Positions 1 through 8,000 of a stretch of DNA of 64,000 nucleotides are shown here, in pieces. The DNA comes from DAHUXN01 sp963811805 (GTDB lineage: Bacteria > Acidobacteriota > Terriglobia > Acidiferrales > UBA7541), in contig CAWESU010000001.1 of NCBI GenBank assembly GCA_963811805.1, positions 2,852,001-2,916,000 of the forward strand, written 5' to 3'. Position 1 is the first letter of the stretch. Every line of letters begins with the position of its first letter. The translations under genes and the position numbers were made by a program. The notes below the pieces were generated by a model. It saw nothing but the letters and a program-made list of their open reading frames with translations. It had not been told where the DNA came from and made no database searches.

Positions 1-1104
1 CGTCACTTCGCTCGGCGGCGCGGGAGCAATCGCTAGTTCGCGCAGCGGCTCGGCATTATCCCACGCCACGCTGCCCATAAATTTGTAATCCAGATATTTC
101 GCGAAGTCGCCGTACTCCACGCCATTTTCCGTCCGCGGAGTCTGGTGCTGGTGATCGTAATTTTCCTGCGGCTCGGTGAACCGCGTCGCCGGCAATCCCG
201 CCGCGACGAATGGCATGTGGTCGCCGCCGCGCCCCAGCCGGTCCACGCGGAAAATCAGCCGGACATTTTCCCGTCCGTCAATTTCCTCCGCCGCGCGCGC
301 CAGCTCCCGCGAAGGCGAATCCACTCCGTCCGGCCCGCCGCCCGAAAACAGCCGCACGCGATGCGGCGCACCTGGCGCCGAATCTGCGCCCACAATGTCA
401 TTGTTCAGAAATCCGCCAACCGTGTAGTCATGCGTCTGCAAATATTTCAGCATCTCCTGCGCGCCCAGCAGCCCCTGCTCTTCGCCCGATACCGCCGCAA
501 AAAGCAGCGTCGCGCGATACGTTCCCTTGGCCAGCAGCCGCGCTGACTCGATCGACACCGCCACCCCTGAGCCGTCGTCGTCCGCGCCTGGTGCGTCCGC
601 GTTCGGATCGTTCACCTCCGAAGGCCGCGAATCGAAATGCCCGCTGGTCATGAACACCGTCTTCGCCAGCGCCGGATCGCTTCCGGGCAAAATCGCGTAC
701 ACATTTTCCAAATGCAGCTTCTCACCCGTCCGCGGCAATTGCGTCTCGAACTTGTCCACCACCACCTGCATTCGTCCGCCAGACTCCTTCGCGATCTCCT
801 CGAAACGCGCTACCACGCGGTCGCGCCCACAGCCAATCCCGCGCTTCGGGTTCGTCCACGACGAAAACGAATCGCGCGTGCCGCACGCCACCAGCTCTTC
901 GATCGTTGCGCGCATTGCGTTTTCGTCAATGGAGGCGCGATCAATTTCTCCCGTCGGGCGGGGGAGCAGTTGTGGCGTCGGCGCCCTGCCCGGCGGCTCC
1001 GCTGGATCCTGTGCCATCGCCGCGCCCGCGCCCAGCAATATCGCCAGTGCAATTGCCGCCAGCGTGCCCCCGAAACATCGTCCATTCCATTCCATTTTCA
1101 TCAT
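1..1104 (-). CDS. M28-family zinc aminopeptidase, exported (3' end beyond window)
   Basis: Reading the minus strand from 1104 gives an open frame that runs off the window start with no stop, so at least 368 residues are present and the C-terminus is missing. The first ~32 residues are a Sec signal peptide (basic start, Leu/Ala-rich core, end AMAQ). The M28 co-catalytic zinc motifs appear in order: HFDSR, GADDDGSG (bridging Asp), SGEEQGLLG (Glu pair) and NNDIVG, followed by GGDHMPF. Family knowledge: these enzymes remove N-terminal residues from peptides outside the cytoplasm. The start is the first of two adjacent ATGs; the second lies one codon on. It is divergent from the marR gene and shares a 166-base intergenic region with it. 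The family is clear, the substrate is not. Confidence 0.9.
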   Translation of the reverse strand, partial: MMKMEWNGRCFGGTLAAIALAILLGAGAAMAQDPAEPPGRAPTPQLLPRPTGEIDRASIDENAMRATIEELVACGTRDSFSSWTNPKRGIGCGRDRVVARFEEIAKESGGRMQVVVDKFETQLPRTGEKLHLENVYAILPGSDPALAKTVFMTSGHFDSRPSEVNDPNADAPGADDDGSGVAVSIESARLLAKGTYRATLLFAAVSGEEQGLLGAQEMLKYLQTHDYTVGGFLNNDIVGADSAPGAPHRVRLFSGGGPDGVDSPSRELARAAEEIDGRENVRLIFRVDRLGRGGDHMPFVAAGLPATRFTEPQENYDHQHQTPRTENGVEYGDFAKYLDYKFMGSVAWDNAEPLRELAIAPAPPSEVT

Positions 1105-1235
1105 TTGCCTCTCGAAATCCGCAACACTGTGCGACGCGACCCGCACCCACTCCGTTTCCCCCAATTCTTTACGCTCACCGCGCCGGGAAGTATAGCCCGC
1201 GAGGCCGGACGCCTCCGACCCTCACAATGCTCCTC

Positions 1236-1264
1236 TTGACATTAGTCGTTACAACGACTATAAT
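1236..1264 (+). promoter_or_regulatory. consensus sigma-70 promoter of marR
   Basis: TTGACA at 1236-1241 and TATAAT at 1259-1264 are both full consensus, separated by exactly 17 bases. The predicted transcription start, 7 bases after the -10 box, is about 1271, the A of the marR ATG. There is no Shine-Dalgarno sequence upstream of that ATG, so the mRNA is probably leaderless. This is inferred from the sequence only. Confidence 0.8.
1243..1260. promoter_or_regulatory. MarR-type operator palindrome in the promoter spacer
   Basis: TAGTCGTT-AC-AACGACTA is a perfect 8-2-8 inverted repeat. It fills the spacer and overlaps the first two bases of the -10 box, so a bound dimer would block RNA polymerase. 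A one-mismatch copy lies at 1757-1774 in front of the YceI gene, which supports it as the binding site of the adjacent MarR protein. Confidence 0.75.
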
Positions 1265-1270
1265 CGCTGC

Positions 1271-1738
1271 ATGAAGCACGCAACTCGCTCCGGGCGGGAA
1301 GGGAAGCGCCCCGCCGCTTGCCTGGAAGAGGCCGCTTTCCTCGACTTGCTGCGCACCTCGGACGTCCTCGCCCGCGGTGTCGTCCACGTCTTAAAGCCAG
1401 ACGGCCTTTCGCCGACCCAGTACAACGTCCTGCGCATCCTGCGCGGTTCGCCGGAGGGCCTGCCTTGCGGAGAAATTGCCGGCCGCATGATCACGCGCGA
1501 TCCAGACATCACCCGGCTGCTCGACCGCCTCGAGAAGCGCGGCCTGATCTTGCGCACCCGGCAGAATCAGGACCGCCGCACGGTGCTCACCCGCATCACG
1601 CCCGCCGGACTCCGCCTGCTGGCCCGCCTCGATGCGCCGGTGCAGCGCGCGCACCGCCAGCAGTTGGGCCACCTCGGCCGCCCGCGGCTGCGCAGGCTGG
1701 CCGAGCTGCTCCAGGTCGCGCGCAGCCGCGCAACCTGA
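1271..1738 (+). CDS. MarR-family transcriptional regulator
   Basis: The product has 155 residues, normal for MarR. It has the winged helix-turn-helix core: helices with LSPTQYNVLRILRG, then GEIAGRMITRDPDITRLLDR as recognition region and a wing with the family signature RTRQNQDRRTVL (D-R-R). The C-terminal helix would complete the dimer interface. It most likely represses itself and the following yceI-pirin pair, because near-identical palindromes lie in front of both. The start at 1271 gives an apparently leaderless mRNA (-10 box only 6 bases upstream); the alternative would be an internal start that loses the N-terminal helix. The ligand is unknown. In related MarR-YceI-pirin groups the inducers are often oxidants, quinones or aromatics, but nothing here shows which. 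Confidence 0.9.
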   Translation: MKHATRSGREGKRPAACLEEAAFLDLLRTSDVLARGVVHVLKPDGLSPTQYNVLRILRGSPEGLPCGEIAGRMITRDPDITRLLDRLEKRGLILRTRQNQDRRTVLTRITPAGLRLLARLDAPVQRAHRQQLGHLGRPRLRRLAELLQVARSRAT

Positions 1739-1756
1739 TTGTTTTGTTAGTGTAAA

Positions 1757-1774
1757 TAGTCGTTGTAACGAATA
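1757..1774. promoter_or_regulatory. second MarR operator, upstream of yceI
   Basis: TAGTCGTT-GT-AACGAATA matches the 1243-1260 palindrome with one mismatch in the right arm. It lies 18 bases after the marR stop and 40 bases before the yceI start. A convincing -35/-10 pair is not visible, so it may block a weak promoter or read-through. Confidence 0.65.
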
Positions 1775-1814
1775 TCGTTGGCACGCATCTAATCGAAATG
1801 AAAAAGGAGGCTTT

Positions 1815-2366
1815 ATGAGCGTAGCGGTTCAGTCGCAAGCCAGCACCTGGAATATCGACCCCGTTCACTCGGTCGCAGAGTTTAAAGTCAGGCACATGAT
1901 GATTTCCAACGTAAAAGGGCGCTTCGCCGTCCGCCAGGGTGTGCTGATCCTCGACGACGCCGACGTCACCAAGTCGCGCGTCGAAGTGTCTCTCGACGCG
2001 GCCTCGGTCAACACTCATGAACCCCAGCGCGACGCCCATCTCAAGAGCCCGGAGTTTTTCGAAGTCGAGAAATTCCCGACTCTTTCCTTTAAGTCTACGC
2101 GCGTCGCCCGCACCGGCGAAGGCGAGCTGGACGTCACCGGCGATCTGACCATCCGTGGCGTCACCCGCAGCGTGGTCTTCAAAGTCGAAGGGCCGTCGGC
2201 GCCCACGAAAGATCCGTGGGGCAACACCCGGCTCGGCCTCGCCGCCACCGCGAAAATCAATCGCAAGGACTTCGGCCTGGCCTGGAACGCCACCCTGGAA
2301 ACCGGAGGGTTTGTTGTGGGCGACGAAGTGGCCATCAGCCTTGAGGCCGAGTTCATCAAGGCCTGA
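1815..2366 (+). CDS. YceI-family lipid-binding protein
   Basis: The product has 183 residues of the YceI lipocalin-like fold: WNIDPVHSVAEFKVRHMM at the start, the central DAASVNTHEPQRDAHLKS segment, FFEVEKFPTLSFKS, and the C-terminal NRKDFGLAWN. The family binds long isoprenoid or amphiphilic ligands inside a beta-barrel. Many members are periplasmic, but this one has no signal peptide and is probably cytoplasmic. The ATG at 1815 is chosen because AGGAGG sits at 1805-1810; an upstream in-frame extension overlaps marR and has no ribosome site. It is in the same direction as marR and pirin and has a MarR-like operator upstream. Confidence 0.9.
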   Translation: MSVAVQSQASTWNIDPVHSVAEFKVRHMMISNVKGRFAVRQGVLILDDADVTKSRVEVSLDAASVNTHEPQRDAHLKSPEFFEVEKFPTLSFKSTRVARTGEGELDVTGDLTIRGVTRSVVFKVEGPSAPTKDPWGNTRLGLAATAKINRKDFGLAWNATLETGGFVVGDEVAISLEAEFIKA

Positions 2367-2427
2367 GCTTTTTCGCGCCCTATGCATCGAATATAGAAGG
2401 CTGCGCCTTGCGCGCAGAGGAGGTTTC

Positions 2428-3333
2428 ATGTCGCTCCGTCCTGTGAAAGAAATTATTCAGACCAAGCCCACCATCGAAGGTGCGGGAGTCAAGCTGCAGC
2501 GCGCCTTCGGTTTCGGCCAAACCAAGGATTTCGATCCTTTTCTGTTGCTCGATGATTTTCGTAACGACCGCCCCGAGGACTATCTCGCCGGCTTTCCCTG
2601 GCATCCTCATCGCGGCATCGAAACGATCACTTATGTTCTCGCTGGCTCGGTCGAACACGGCGACAGCCTCGGCAACAAGGGCAAAATGACCGCTGGCGAT
2701 GTCCAGTGGATGACCGCCGGCAGCGGCATTCTCCATCAGGAAATGCCCAAGGGCGATCCACAGGGCCGCATGCATGGCTTTCAGTTGTGGGCCAACTTGC
2801 CCGCGTCCCTGAAAATGACCGACCCGCGCTATCAGGACATTCCGTCCAGCGCCATTCCGGAAGTCACCGACGACGATGGTACCCGCGTGCGCGTCATCTG
2901 CGGCGAATTCTGGGGCAAGCGAGGTCCGGTCGAGGGCGTCGCCGCTGATCCCAGCTATGTCGACGTTTTCGTTCCAGCGGGCACGCGCAAGCGTCTGAAA
3001 ATCGACACCACGCGCAACGCCTTTGCTTATGTCTTCTCCGGCTCCGGCACGTTCCGCGACGCGTCGCAGCCTCGCGCCGTGCTTACCGACAATGTCGAGC
3101 AGCCTGACGCCGCACCTGTCTATGACGCGACCAATCACTCGCTCGTACTCTTCGACCGCGGCGACGAAATCGCCGTTCAGGCCGGCGATCAGGGCATTCG
3201 TTTCCTGCTCGTCTCCGGCAAGCCCATCGAGGAGCCTGTCGCTTGGTACGGCCCGATCGTGATGAACACGCAGGAACAGCTTCGCCAGGCCGTCGGCGAA
3301 CTGCACAACGGCACCTTCATCAAGCATCGCTAA
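2428..3333 (+). CDS. pirin-family bicupin protein
   Basis: The product has 301 residues, the usual pirin length. The N-terminal cupin carries the metal-binding signature FPWHPHRGIETITYVLAG (two His, then a Glu) with GSGILHQEMP further on. The C-terminal cupin (about 180-290) is more divergent. Family knowledge: pirins are Fe/Mn cupins, some with quercetin dioxygenase activity, others acting as redox sensors. A strong ribosome site (AGAGGAGG, 2416-2423) fixes the ATG at 2428 and excludes an in-frame extension into yceI. It is 61 bases behind yceI and probably co-transcribed, making it a second likely target of the MarR regulator. Confidence 0.92.
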   Translation: MSLRPVKEIIQTKPTIEGAGVKLQRAFGFGQTKDFDPFLLLDDFRNDRPEDYLAGFPWHPHRGIETITYVLAGSVEHGDSLGNKGKMTAGDVQWMTAGSGILHQEMPKGDPQGRMHGFQLWANLPASLKMTDPRYQDIPSSAIPEVTDDDGTRVRVICGEFWGKRGPVEGVAADPSYVDVFVPAGTRKRLKIDTTRNAFAYVFSGSGTFRDASQPRAVLTDNVEQPDAAPVYDATNHSLVLFDRGDEIAVQAGDQGIRFLLVSGKPIEEPVAWYGPIVMNTQEQLRQAVGELHNGTFIKHR

Positions 3334-3356
3334 AGCAGCAAGCGCCGAGTGTCAAC

Positions 3357-3379
3357 GCCGGACGCACCTTGCGTCCGGC
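3357..3379 (+). terminator. hairpin after pirin gene
   Basis: GCCGGACGCA and TGCGTCCGGC form a perfect 10-bp GC-rich stem with a 3-base loop, 23 bases after the pirin stop. There is no T-run, so it is either a weak terminator or an mRNA-stabilising hairpin. It is also the left end of a block that is repeated at 3969-4100. Confidence 0.5.
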
Positions 3380-3480
3380 ATGCTCGCGCCTCCATTCGAA
3401 ATTTCATCCCAACTTTCCCTCAGTTGTTTTTGCTCGGTTTGGGAAGAGTCCTCCGGCAATGATGTAAAATGTGCCCAGGA
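3357..3480 (+). repeat. intergenic block, copy A, upstream of the 3490 gene
   Basis: The block starts with the hairpin at 3357-3379 and ends with a 43-base stretch (3438-3480) that matches 4058-4100 with one mismatch. The part in between is recognisably similar to copy B but diverged. It contains the ribosome site region of the gene at 3490. Confidence 0.7.
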
Positions 3481-3489
3481 GGAATTCGA

Positions 3490-3954
3490 ATGCCCGCAAA
3501 GAAAGCTACGTCAGCCGACGCTCAAGTCATCATGCAGTTATACGATCTGCGCCGTGAACCGGAAATGCGCAGGGCCCGCAATTGGTGGCTCACCGAGTTT
3601 TGGCCCAACAGCGCTGACGATTTCATGAAAGTCGCCATGCCTCTGGGCGCGCAGGAGAACAACTGGCTGCGCCAAGTCGGCGGCTACTGGGGCATGGCCG
3701 CCTCTTTCGTGCTTAGCGGCGCCGTGAATCAGGATCTTTTCTTGCAGCCCGCGGTCAGCGGCGAGATGTTTTTTATCTTCGCCAAGATTCATCCGTTCCT
3801 CGGCGAGCTTCGCCAAAAACTCGAGGATCCCCACGTCTTTGCCAACGTCGAAAAAGTCATCAACAGCACCAAGTTCGGCCGCGACCGCCTGCAACTCACT
3901 CTGAAGCGTGTCGCCATGGCCAAGGAGCGCATGGCCGCCCGCAAATCGGCGTAG
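3490..3954 (+). CDS. conserved-type hypothetical protein, no family recognised
   Basis: The product has 154 residues and I do not recognise the family. It is soluble: no signal peptide and no clear membrane helix apart from a mildly hydrophobic stretch near 75-100. It opens with a basic Lys/Ala segment, has an LYDLRREPEMRRARNWW motif and ends in a basic helix (KRVAMAKERMAARKSA). AGGAGG at 3477-3482, seven bases before the ATG, fixes the start; an upstream in-frame ATG at 3469 lacks a ribosome site. Codon use matches its neighbours. It is bracketed by two copies of one intergenic block, which suggests a local duplication event. Confidence 0.75.
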   Translation: MPAKKATSADAQVIMQLYDLRREPEMRRARNWWLTEFWPNSADDFMKVAMPLGAQENNWLRQVGGYWGMAASFVLSGAVNQDLFLQPAVSGEMFFIFAKIHPFLGELRQKLEDPHVFANVEKVINSTKFGRDRLQLTLKRVAMAKERMAARKSA

Positions 3955-3968
3955 CAACCCGCGGCATA

Positions 3969-4100
3969 GCGCCGGACGCGAACTCGCCTCCGGCGCATCC
4001 GCGCCAGTGCGAAATTCCGGTCCTCAAGCTTTCCCTTCTTTCGCGCCGCTGGCCGCCTTTGGGAAGAGTCCTCCGGCAATGATGTAAAACGTGCCCAGGA
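3969..4100 (+). repeat. intergenic block, copy B, downstream of the 3490 gene
   Basis: It starts with a hairpin (GCGCCGGA 3969-3976 with TCCGGCGC 3989-3996) in the same place as the copy A hairpin and ends with the near-identical 43 bases 4058-4100. The ribosome site of copy A (AGGAGG) is altered to AGGAAG, and no gene follows, so this looks like the upstream region of a lost second gene copy. Confidence 0.65.
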
Positions 4101-4506
4101 AGCCCTCCGCTATGAATGGCTCGAGCCTCGTGGACCGCCGCCTTTATCCCCGATTCTGGTCTTGTCGATGATTCAGGGGAATGGCCTGGTTCTATAACCA
4201 CGATTTGCGTCGTTTTTTCCGAATTGGCCTGCTCCCCTCGCGACGCCGCCACACAGTCCGGCGGCAACAGGGGTACACAAACTTGCGGTTTTCCTAGGGA
4301 ATTCGCATTTTCGGTAAAACCCGTTTCGCCACAAACCCGAAAAACCGCATTTTTGAATGGCCTGCTCTACCAGGCCAATTTTCGTCATTTTGACCCTGGA
4401 AAAGAGCCAATTTGGCCGCCGCGACCCTCACTCGCGCGAAGGCGAAAATGCCGCATCGCCGGTACAATATAAGTAGGCGAGCGCCGTTACCGGGGCAGAG
4501 GGAAAA
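4101..4506. other. non-coding stretch with short GGCCTG repeats before pdxT
   Basis: No convincing gene is present; the open frames here have no ribosome site and odd composition. It holds three direct copies and one inverted copy of a GAATGGCCTG-like word (4178-4192, 4221-4235, 4355-4369, inverted 4370-4384). The last two form a TGGCCTG/CAGGCCA hairpin at 4358-4377. GCGGTTTT at 4285-4292 faces AAAACCGC at 4341-4348. A TACAAT at 4463-4468 could be a pdxT -10 box. Confidence 0.5.
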
Positions 4507-5094
4507 ATGAAGATCGGAATATTAGCGATCCAAGGAGATTTTGAAGCGCACGCGCGCGCTCTGGAAAAATTGGGCGTGCAATTCGTTTTTGTGCGCGGGC
4601 CGGAAGATTTGCAAAACGTGGACGGATTGATTTTGCCGGGCGGCGAAAGCACCACGCACATGAAGATGCTCGCGGAGACGGGACTCGATGAAGTGATTCG
4701 CAAACTCGCCGCGAATGGCGGCGCTTTTTTTGGGACTTGCGCAGGCGCGATTTTGCTGGCGCGCGAAGTGAAAGCGCCGGAGCAAAAATCACTTGGGCTT
4801 ATCGACATGACTGTGGTGCGAAATGCGTACGGGCGGCAACTGTCGAGCGAAGTGCTGATGCTGCCGACGAAATTGCGCGACGAACCGATGGAGATGGTTT
4901 TCATTCGCGCTCCAGTGATCGACAAAACCGGCGCGGGCGTGGAAGTGCTGGCGGAGCGTGAAGGAAAAGCGGTGCTGGTGCAGCAGGGGAGAGTGATGGC
5001 GTCGACGTTTCATCCGGAACTGACGAGGGACACAACCATCCACGAGCGCTTTGTGAAAATGGCGTCGGGGTCAGGCACGAAGATTCACAAGTAA
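4507..5094 (+). CDS. pdxT: pyridoxal 5'-phosphate synthase glutaminase subunit PdxT
   Basis: The product has 195 residues, normal for the family. PdxT hydrolyses glutamine and passes ammonia to the PdxS synthase ring to make vitamin B6. The class-I amidotransferase triad is visible: Cys78 in GTCAG, His169 and Glu171 in FHPELT. PGGEST (44-49) forms the oxyanion strand and the start MKIGILAIQGDFEAH is typical. AGAGGGAAAA just before the ATG is the ribosome site. The partner pdxS, usually adjacent, is not in this window, so the pair is split here. The next gene is unrelated. Confidence 0.95.
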   Translation: MKIGILAIQGDFEAHARALEKLGVQFVFVRGPEDLQNVDGLILPGGESTTHMKMLAETGLDEVIRKLAANGGAFFGTCAGAILLAREVKAPEQKSLGLIDMTVVRNAYGRQLSSEVLMLPTKLRDEPMEMVFIRAPVIDKTGAGVEVLAEREGKAVLVQQGRVMASTFHPELTRDTTIHERFVKMASGSGTKIHK

Positions 5095-5288
5095 AGGCTG
5101 GCGCGTCGACGCCGCTTCACTTGCCGGTAGCGACAGCAACTTATCCCCGCGCACAGTCCTCAGCGGTCATCCGTACAGCGTTCTCACGGTGCTCAAATCA
5201 CTCCAGGCAACCAGTCGAAGAGAAGAAGCGACTATGATAAAAGAATATCGTTACCGTTGTGTTTGCCTGCGTGGAATGGAGGGCGGAC

Positions 5289-7796
5289 ATGGGCGCGCTT
5301 TGGCAAGATTTGCGATACGGGCTGAGGATGCTGGCAAAGGCGCCGGGGTTTACGGCGGTCGCGGTGGTGACGCTCGCGCTGGGAATTGGCGCGAACACGG
5401 CGATGTTCAGCACGATCTACGGATTGGTTCTGCGGCCGTTGCCGTATGCGGATTCGTCGCGGCTGGTGATGCTGTGGGATTCGAATCGCAGAACGGGACT
5501 GAAGCACATTCCCGTGATGGAGGGTTCGTTTCCGATCCTGCAAAGCCAAGCGAAGAGTTTCGATGGTATGGCGGCCTTCACTTCTGCGGACTTAAGAGGT
5601 GGCCTTCTTGCGACCAGACTTTGGGGAACAGAAGAACGCGTGGCAACCGCCGCGGTCTCGCCACAATTCTTTTCGGTTTTGGGAGAGGCGCCTTTGCTGG
5701 GAAGGACATTCACGGCGAGCGAGGGCGTCGCCACGTTGAACGGCGAATACTGGGAGTCTGCGCGCGTGGCGATTCTGAGCTACGCATACTGGAGGCAGCA
5801 TTACGGCGCGAGCTCTGGCGCGATCGGCAAGACAGTCACTGTGAACGAATTTGGAGAAAAGAGACAGTTCACGATTGTCGGAGTGATGCCAAATGGTGTT
5901 GATTTTCCTTATCCACTCGGGCCGAGCAAGCCCGATATCTGGACTAACTTGGCACTCGTCCAAACCCGTCTCGGGGGACACGATCTGGAAGTTATGGGCC
6001 GCTTGAAAGCTGGCGTGAGCCTGGCCCAGGCGCAGTCAGAGATTAACACCATCGCGGATCGCATTCGCGGGCAGTATCCCAAGGATTACAAAGATGAAGC
6101 TGTCGAGGTGGTGACACTCAGCAGCGAACTGATCCGAAACGTGCGCAGCATTCTGTGGGTGTTGCTGGCGGCATTCGGGTTCATTTTGCTGATTGGCTGC
6201 GCCAACGTGGGCAATCTCTTGTTGGTGCGTGCGGTGTCGCGCGAAAAAGAGATGGCGATTCGCGCGACGCTTGGCGCGGGCCGGTTGGCGCTGATCCGCC
6301 AGATGTTGGTGGAGGCGATGCTGCTGGCGGTGGCAGGAGGCGCGCTGGGGTTGTTGCTCGCTTACGGAAGTCTGCGCACTTTTCTGGAGCTGCTGCCGCA
6401 ATCGATTTACATTCCACGGTTGAATTCCGTGGCGCTGGATGCGCGGATGCTGGTCTTCGCGGCGTTGCTGTCGGTGCTTGCGGCGGGAATGTTCAGCGCG
6501 CTTCCGAGCTTGCGTTTGACGCGGCCGAATCTGAATGAAACGCTGAAATCGGGAAGCGCGCGCAAATCGTCATCGGGGCGCTCTCTGTTGCGCAGGCCGG
6601 GGAGCGCGCTGCTGGTGGTGGAAGTGTCTCTGGCCCTCGTTCTGCTGACCGGCGCGCTGTTGATGCTGAGGAGCATACACAGGCTTCTGGCCGTGAATAG
6701 CCAGTTTCAGCCTGAGCATCTGCTTTCGATGAACGTCGTTATTGACAATGCCTATTTGAATTCGCTGCCCGCAGACGATAACGATTCAGTGCGGATTCGA
6801 TTCGAACAGTTTGAGCAACGCGTGGCAGCACTGCCGGGCGTGAAAGAGGTCGCTTTGGCGGACGGATTTCCACCGGTGGCTCACGAGCATAGCTCCGAGC
6901 AGTTTAAGGCCGACGGGGGTGGGGGGATCATTGCGGAGGGTTTTCAACCGGCAGACGAGCACATTGTGACGCCCGAGTACTTCGACATGATGGGCATGAG
7001 GATTCTGCGCGGGCGATGGTTGGCAGATACGGATCGAAACGGGACATTGCCGGTGGCGGTGATCAACGAAGCGATGGCGGAGCGCTATTGGCCGAACCGC
7101 GACCCGCTGGGTGTGAGCGTGGAGCCGAAGTTTCGATTTACCGACAAAGACATCTCGTACACGATTGTTGGGGTTTTTCGTGGGCCGAAGGAGTTCGGAA
7201 CCGGTGAGACGCCGCTGCCTGCGGTTTACCTGGCATATTCGCAGGTACCTGCTGGATTTGGTTCCGTGATTGTGCGCACTGCGGGAGAACCGCAGGGCCT
7301 GGCCGCGGCGATGCGCAGCGCCGCTTTGCAGATGGTTCCGGGGCATATGTTTGTCGGCCAAGTGCAGACCGGCGACGAAATGATCTCGGAATCGAGCGCA
7401 CAGCCGCGGTTCACGGCGCAACTGTTGACGATGTTCTCGACTCTCGCGTTGCTGCTCGCCGTGGTGGGAATCTACGGGCTCATCTCGTATTACACGTCGC
7501 GGAGAACGCATGAAATTGGAATACGCATGGCGCTGGGGGCGCAGCGCGCGGACGTGATGCGGCTGGTGTTGCAAGAAGGAATGCTGATCGTCGGGCTGGG
7601 AGTGGCCGTTGGCATCGTGGCGGCTGGGGCGTTCGCAAGAACGCTGGAGGGCTTGTTGTACGGAGTGTCGACGATGGATCTTTCTTCGTTTGCGGGGTCA
7701 GCGGTGGTGCTGGCAATTGTGGCGGTGGCGGCGTGTTGGATACCGGCGCGGCGGGCGATGAGGATCGAGCCGATGGAAGCGTTGAGGTACGAGTGA
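5289..7796 (+). CDS. ADOP-type MacB/FtsX-like ABC transporter permease
   Basis: The product is about 835 residues. The N-terminal DLRYGLRMLAKAPGF is the signature of acidobacterial duplicated orphan permeases. Order: a membrane helix at about 20-45, a MacB-type periplasmic core domain, FtsX domain 1 with three helices (near 285-410), a second helix plus periplasmic domain, and FtsX domain 2 at the C-terminus. SREKEMAIRATLGAGR and TRRTHEIGIRMALGAQ are the two equivalent cytoplasmic loops, showing the internal duplication. No ATPase gene is adjacent, hence orphan. Family knowledge: substrate unknown, possibly macrolide or lipoprotein-type export. The ATG at 5289 is chosen because of GGAGGG at 5278-5283; an in-frame ATG at 5259 has no ribosome site. 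Confidence 0.92.
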   Translation: MGALWQDLRYGLRMLAKAPGFTAVAVVTLALGIGANTAMFSTIYGLVLRPLPYADSSRLVMLWDSNRRTGLKHIPVMEGSFPILQSQAKSFDGMAAFTSADLRGGLLATRLWGTEERVATAAVSPQFFSVLGEAPLLGRTFTASEGVATLNGEYWESARVAILSYAYWRQHYGASSGAIGKTVTVNEFGEKRQFTIVGVMPNGVDFPYPLGPSKPDIWTNLALVQTRLGGHDLEVMGRLKAGVSLAQAQSEINTIADRIRGQYPKDYKDEAVEVVTLSSELIRNVRSILWVLLAAFGFILLIGCANVGNLLLVRAVSREKEMAIRATLGAGRLALIRQMLVEAMLLAVAGGALGLLLAYGSLRTFLELLPQSIYIPRLNSVALDARMLVFAALLSVLAAGMFSALPSLRLTRPNLNETLKSGSARKSSSGRSLLRRPGSALLVVEVSLALVLLTGALLMLRSIHRLLAVNSQFQPEHLLSMNVVIDNAYLNSLPADDNDSVRIRFEQFEQRVAALPGVKEVALADGFPPVAHEHSSEQFKADGGGGIIAEGFQPADEHIVTPEYFDMMGMRILRGRWLADTDRNGTLPVAVINEAMAERYWPNRDPLGVSVEPKFRFTDKDISYTIVGVFRGPKEFGTGETPLPAVYLAYSQVPAGFGSVIVRTAGEPQGLAAAMRSAALQMVPGHMFVGQVQTGDEMISESSAQPRFTAQLLTMFSTLALLLAVVGIYGLISYYTSRRTHEIGIRMALGAQRADVMRLVLQEGMLIVGLGVAVGIVAAGAFARTLEGLLYGVSTMDLSSFAGSAVVLAIVAVAACWIPARRAMRIEPMEALRYE

Positions 7797-7865
7797 AGCA
7801 AAGTGGTCAGTGGACAGTGGTCAGCAACGACGAATGAGGCACTCGCGAGTTTCGGGAGACGAGTA

Positions 7866-7913
7866 GGCAGTGACCCTTCACAAGAAAGGCCGCTCGGGGC
7901 AAGTGAGTGACGA
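7866..7913 (+). repeat. 45-base dispersed unit, copy 1
   Basis: The unit begins GGCAGTGACCCTTC and ends CAAGTGAGTGACGA. Related copies are at 8001-8046 and 9578-9624. It directly precedes the AAGAC array. Confidence 0.7.
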
Positions 7914-7914
7914 A

Positions 7915-7964
7915 AAGACAAGACAAGACAAGACAAGACAAGACAAGACAAGACAAGACAAGAC
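7915..7964 (+). repeat. AAGAC pentanucleotide tandem array, 10 units
   Basis: Ten uninterrupted AAGAC units, followed by a partial AAGA. The perfect identity of the units suggests a recent, slippage-prone expansion. It starts one base after a copy of the 45-base unit, whose last bases could have seeded the array. Confidence 0.95.
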
Positions 7965-8000
7965 AAGAGGAGTGGTCAGTGGACAGCAAACAATGAATAA

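Noticed and set aside
4116..4472. 118-codon open frame before pdxT
   Set aside because: No ribosome site, no domain-like pattern, and it overlaps short direct and inverted repeats.
7915..7964. Possible CRISPR array
   Set aside because: A five-base unit with no spacers and no cas gene in the window.
7490..7989. Minus-strand open frames rich in SCLVL repeats
   Set aside because: They only translate the AAGAC array and part of the ADOP gene in the wrong strand; no ribosome site.
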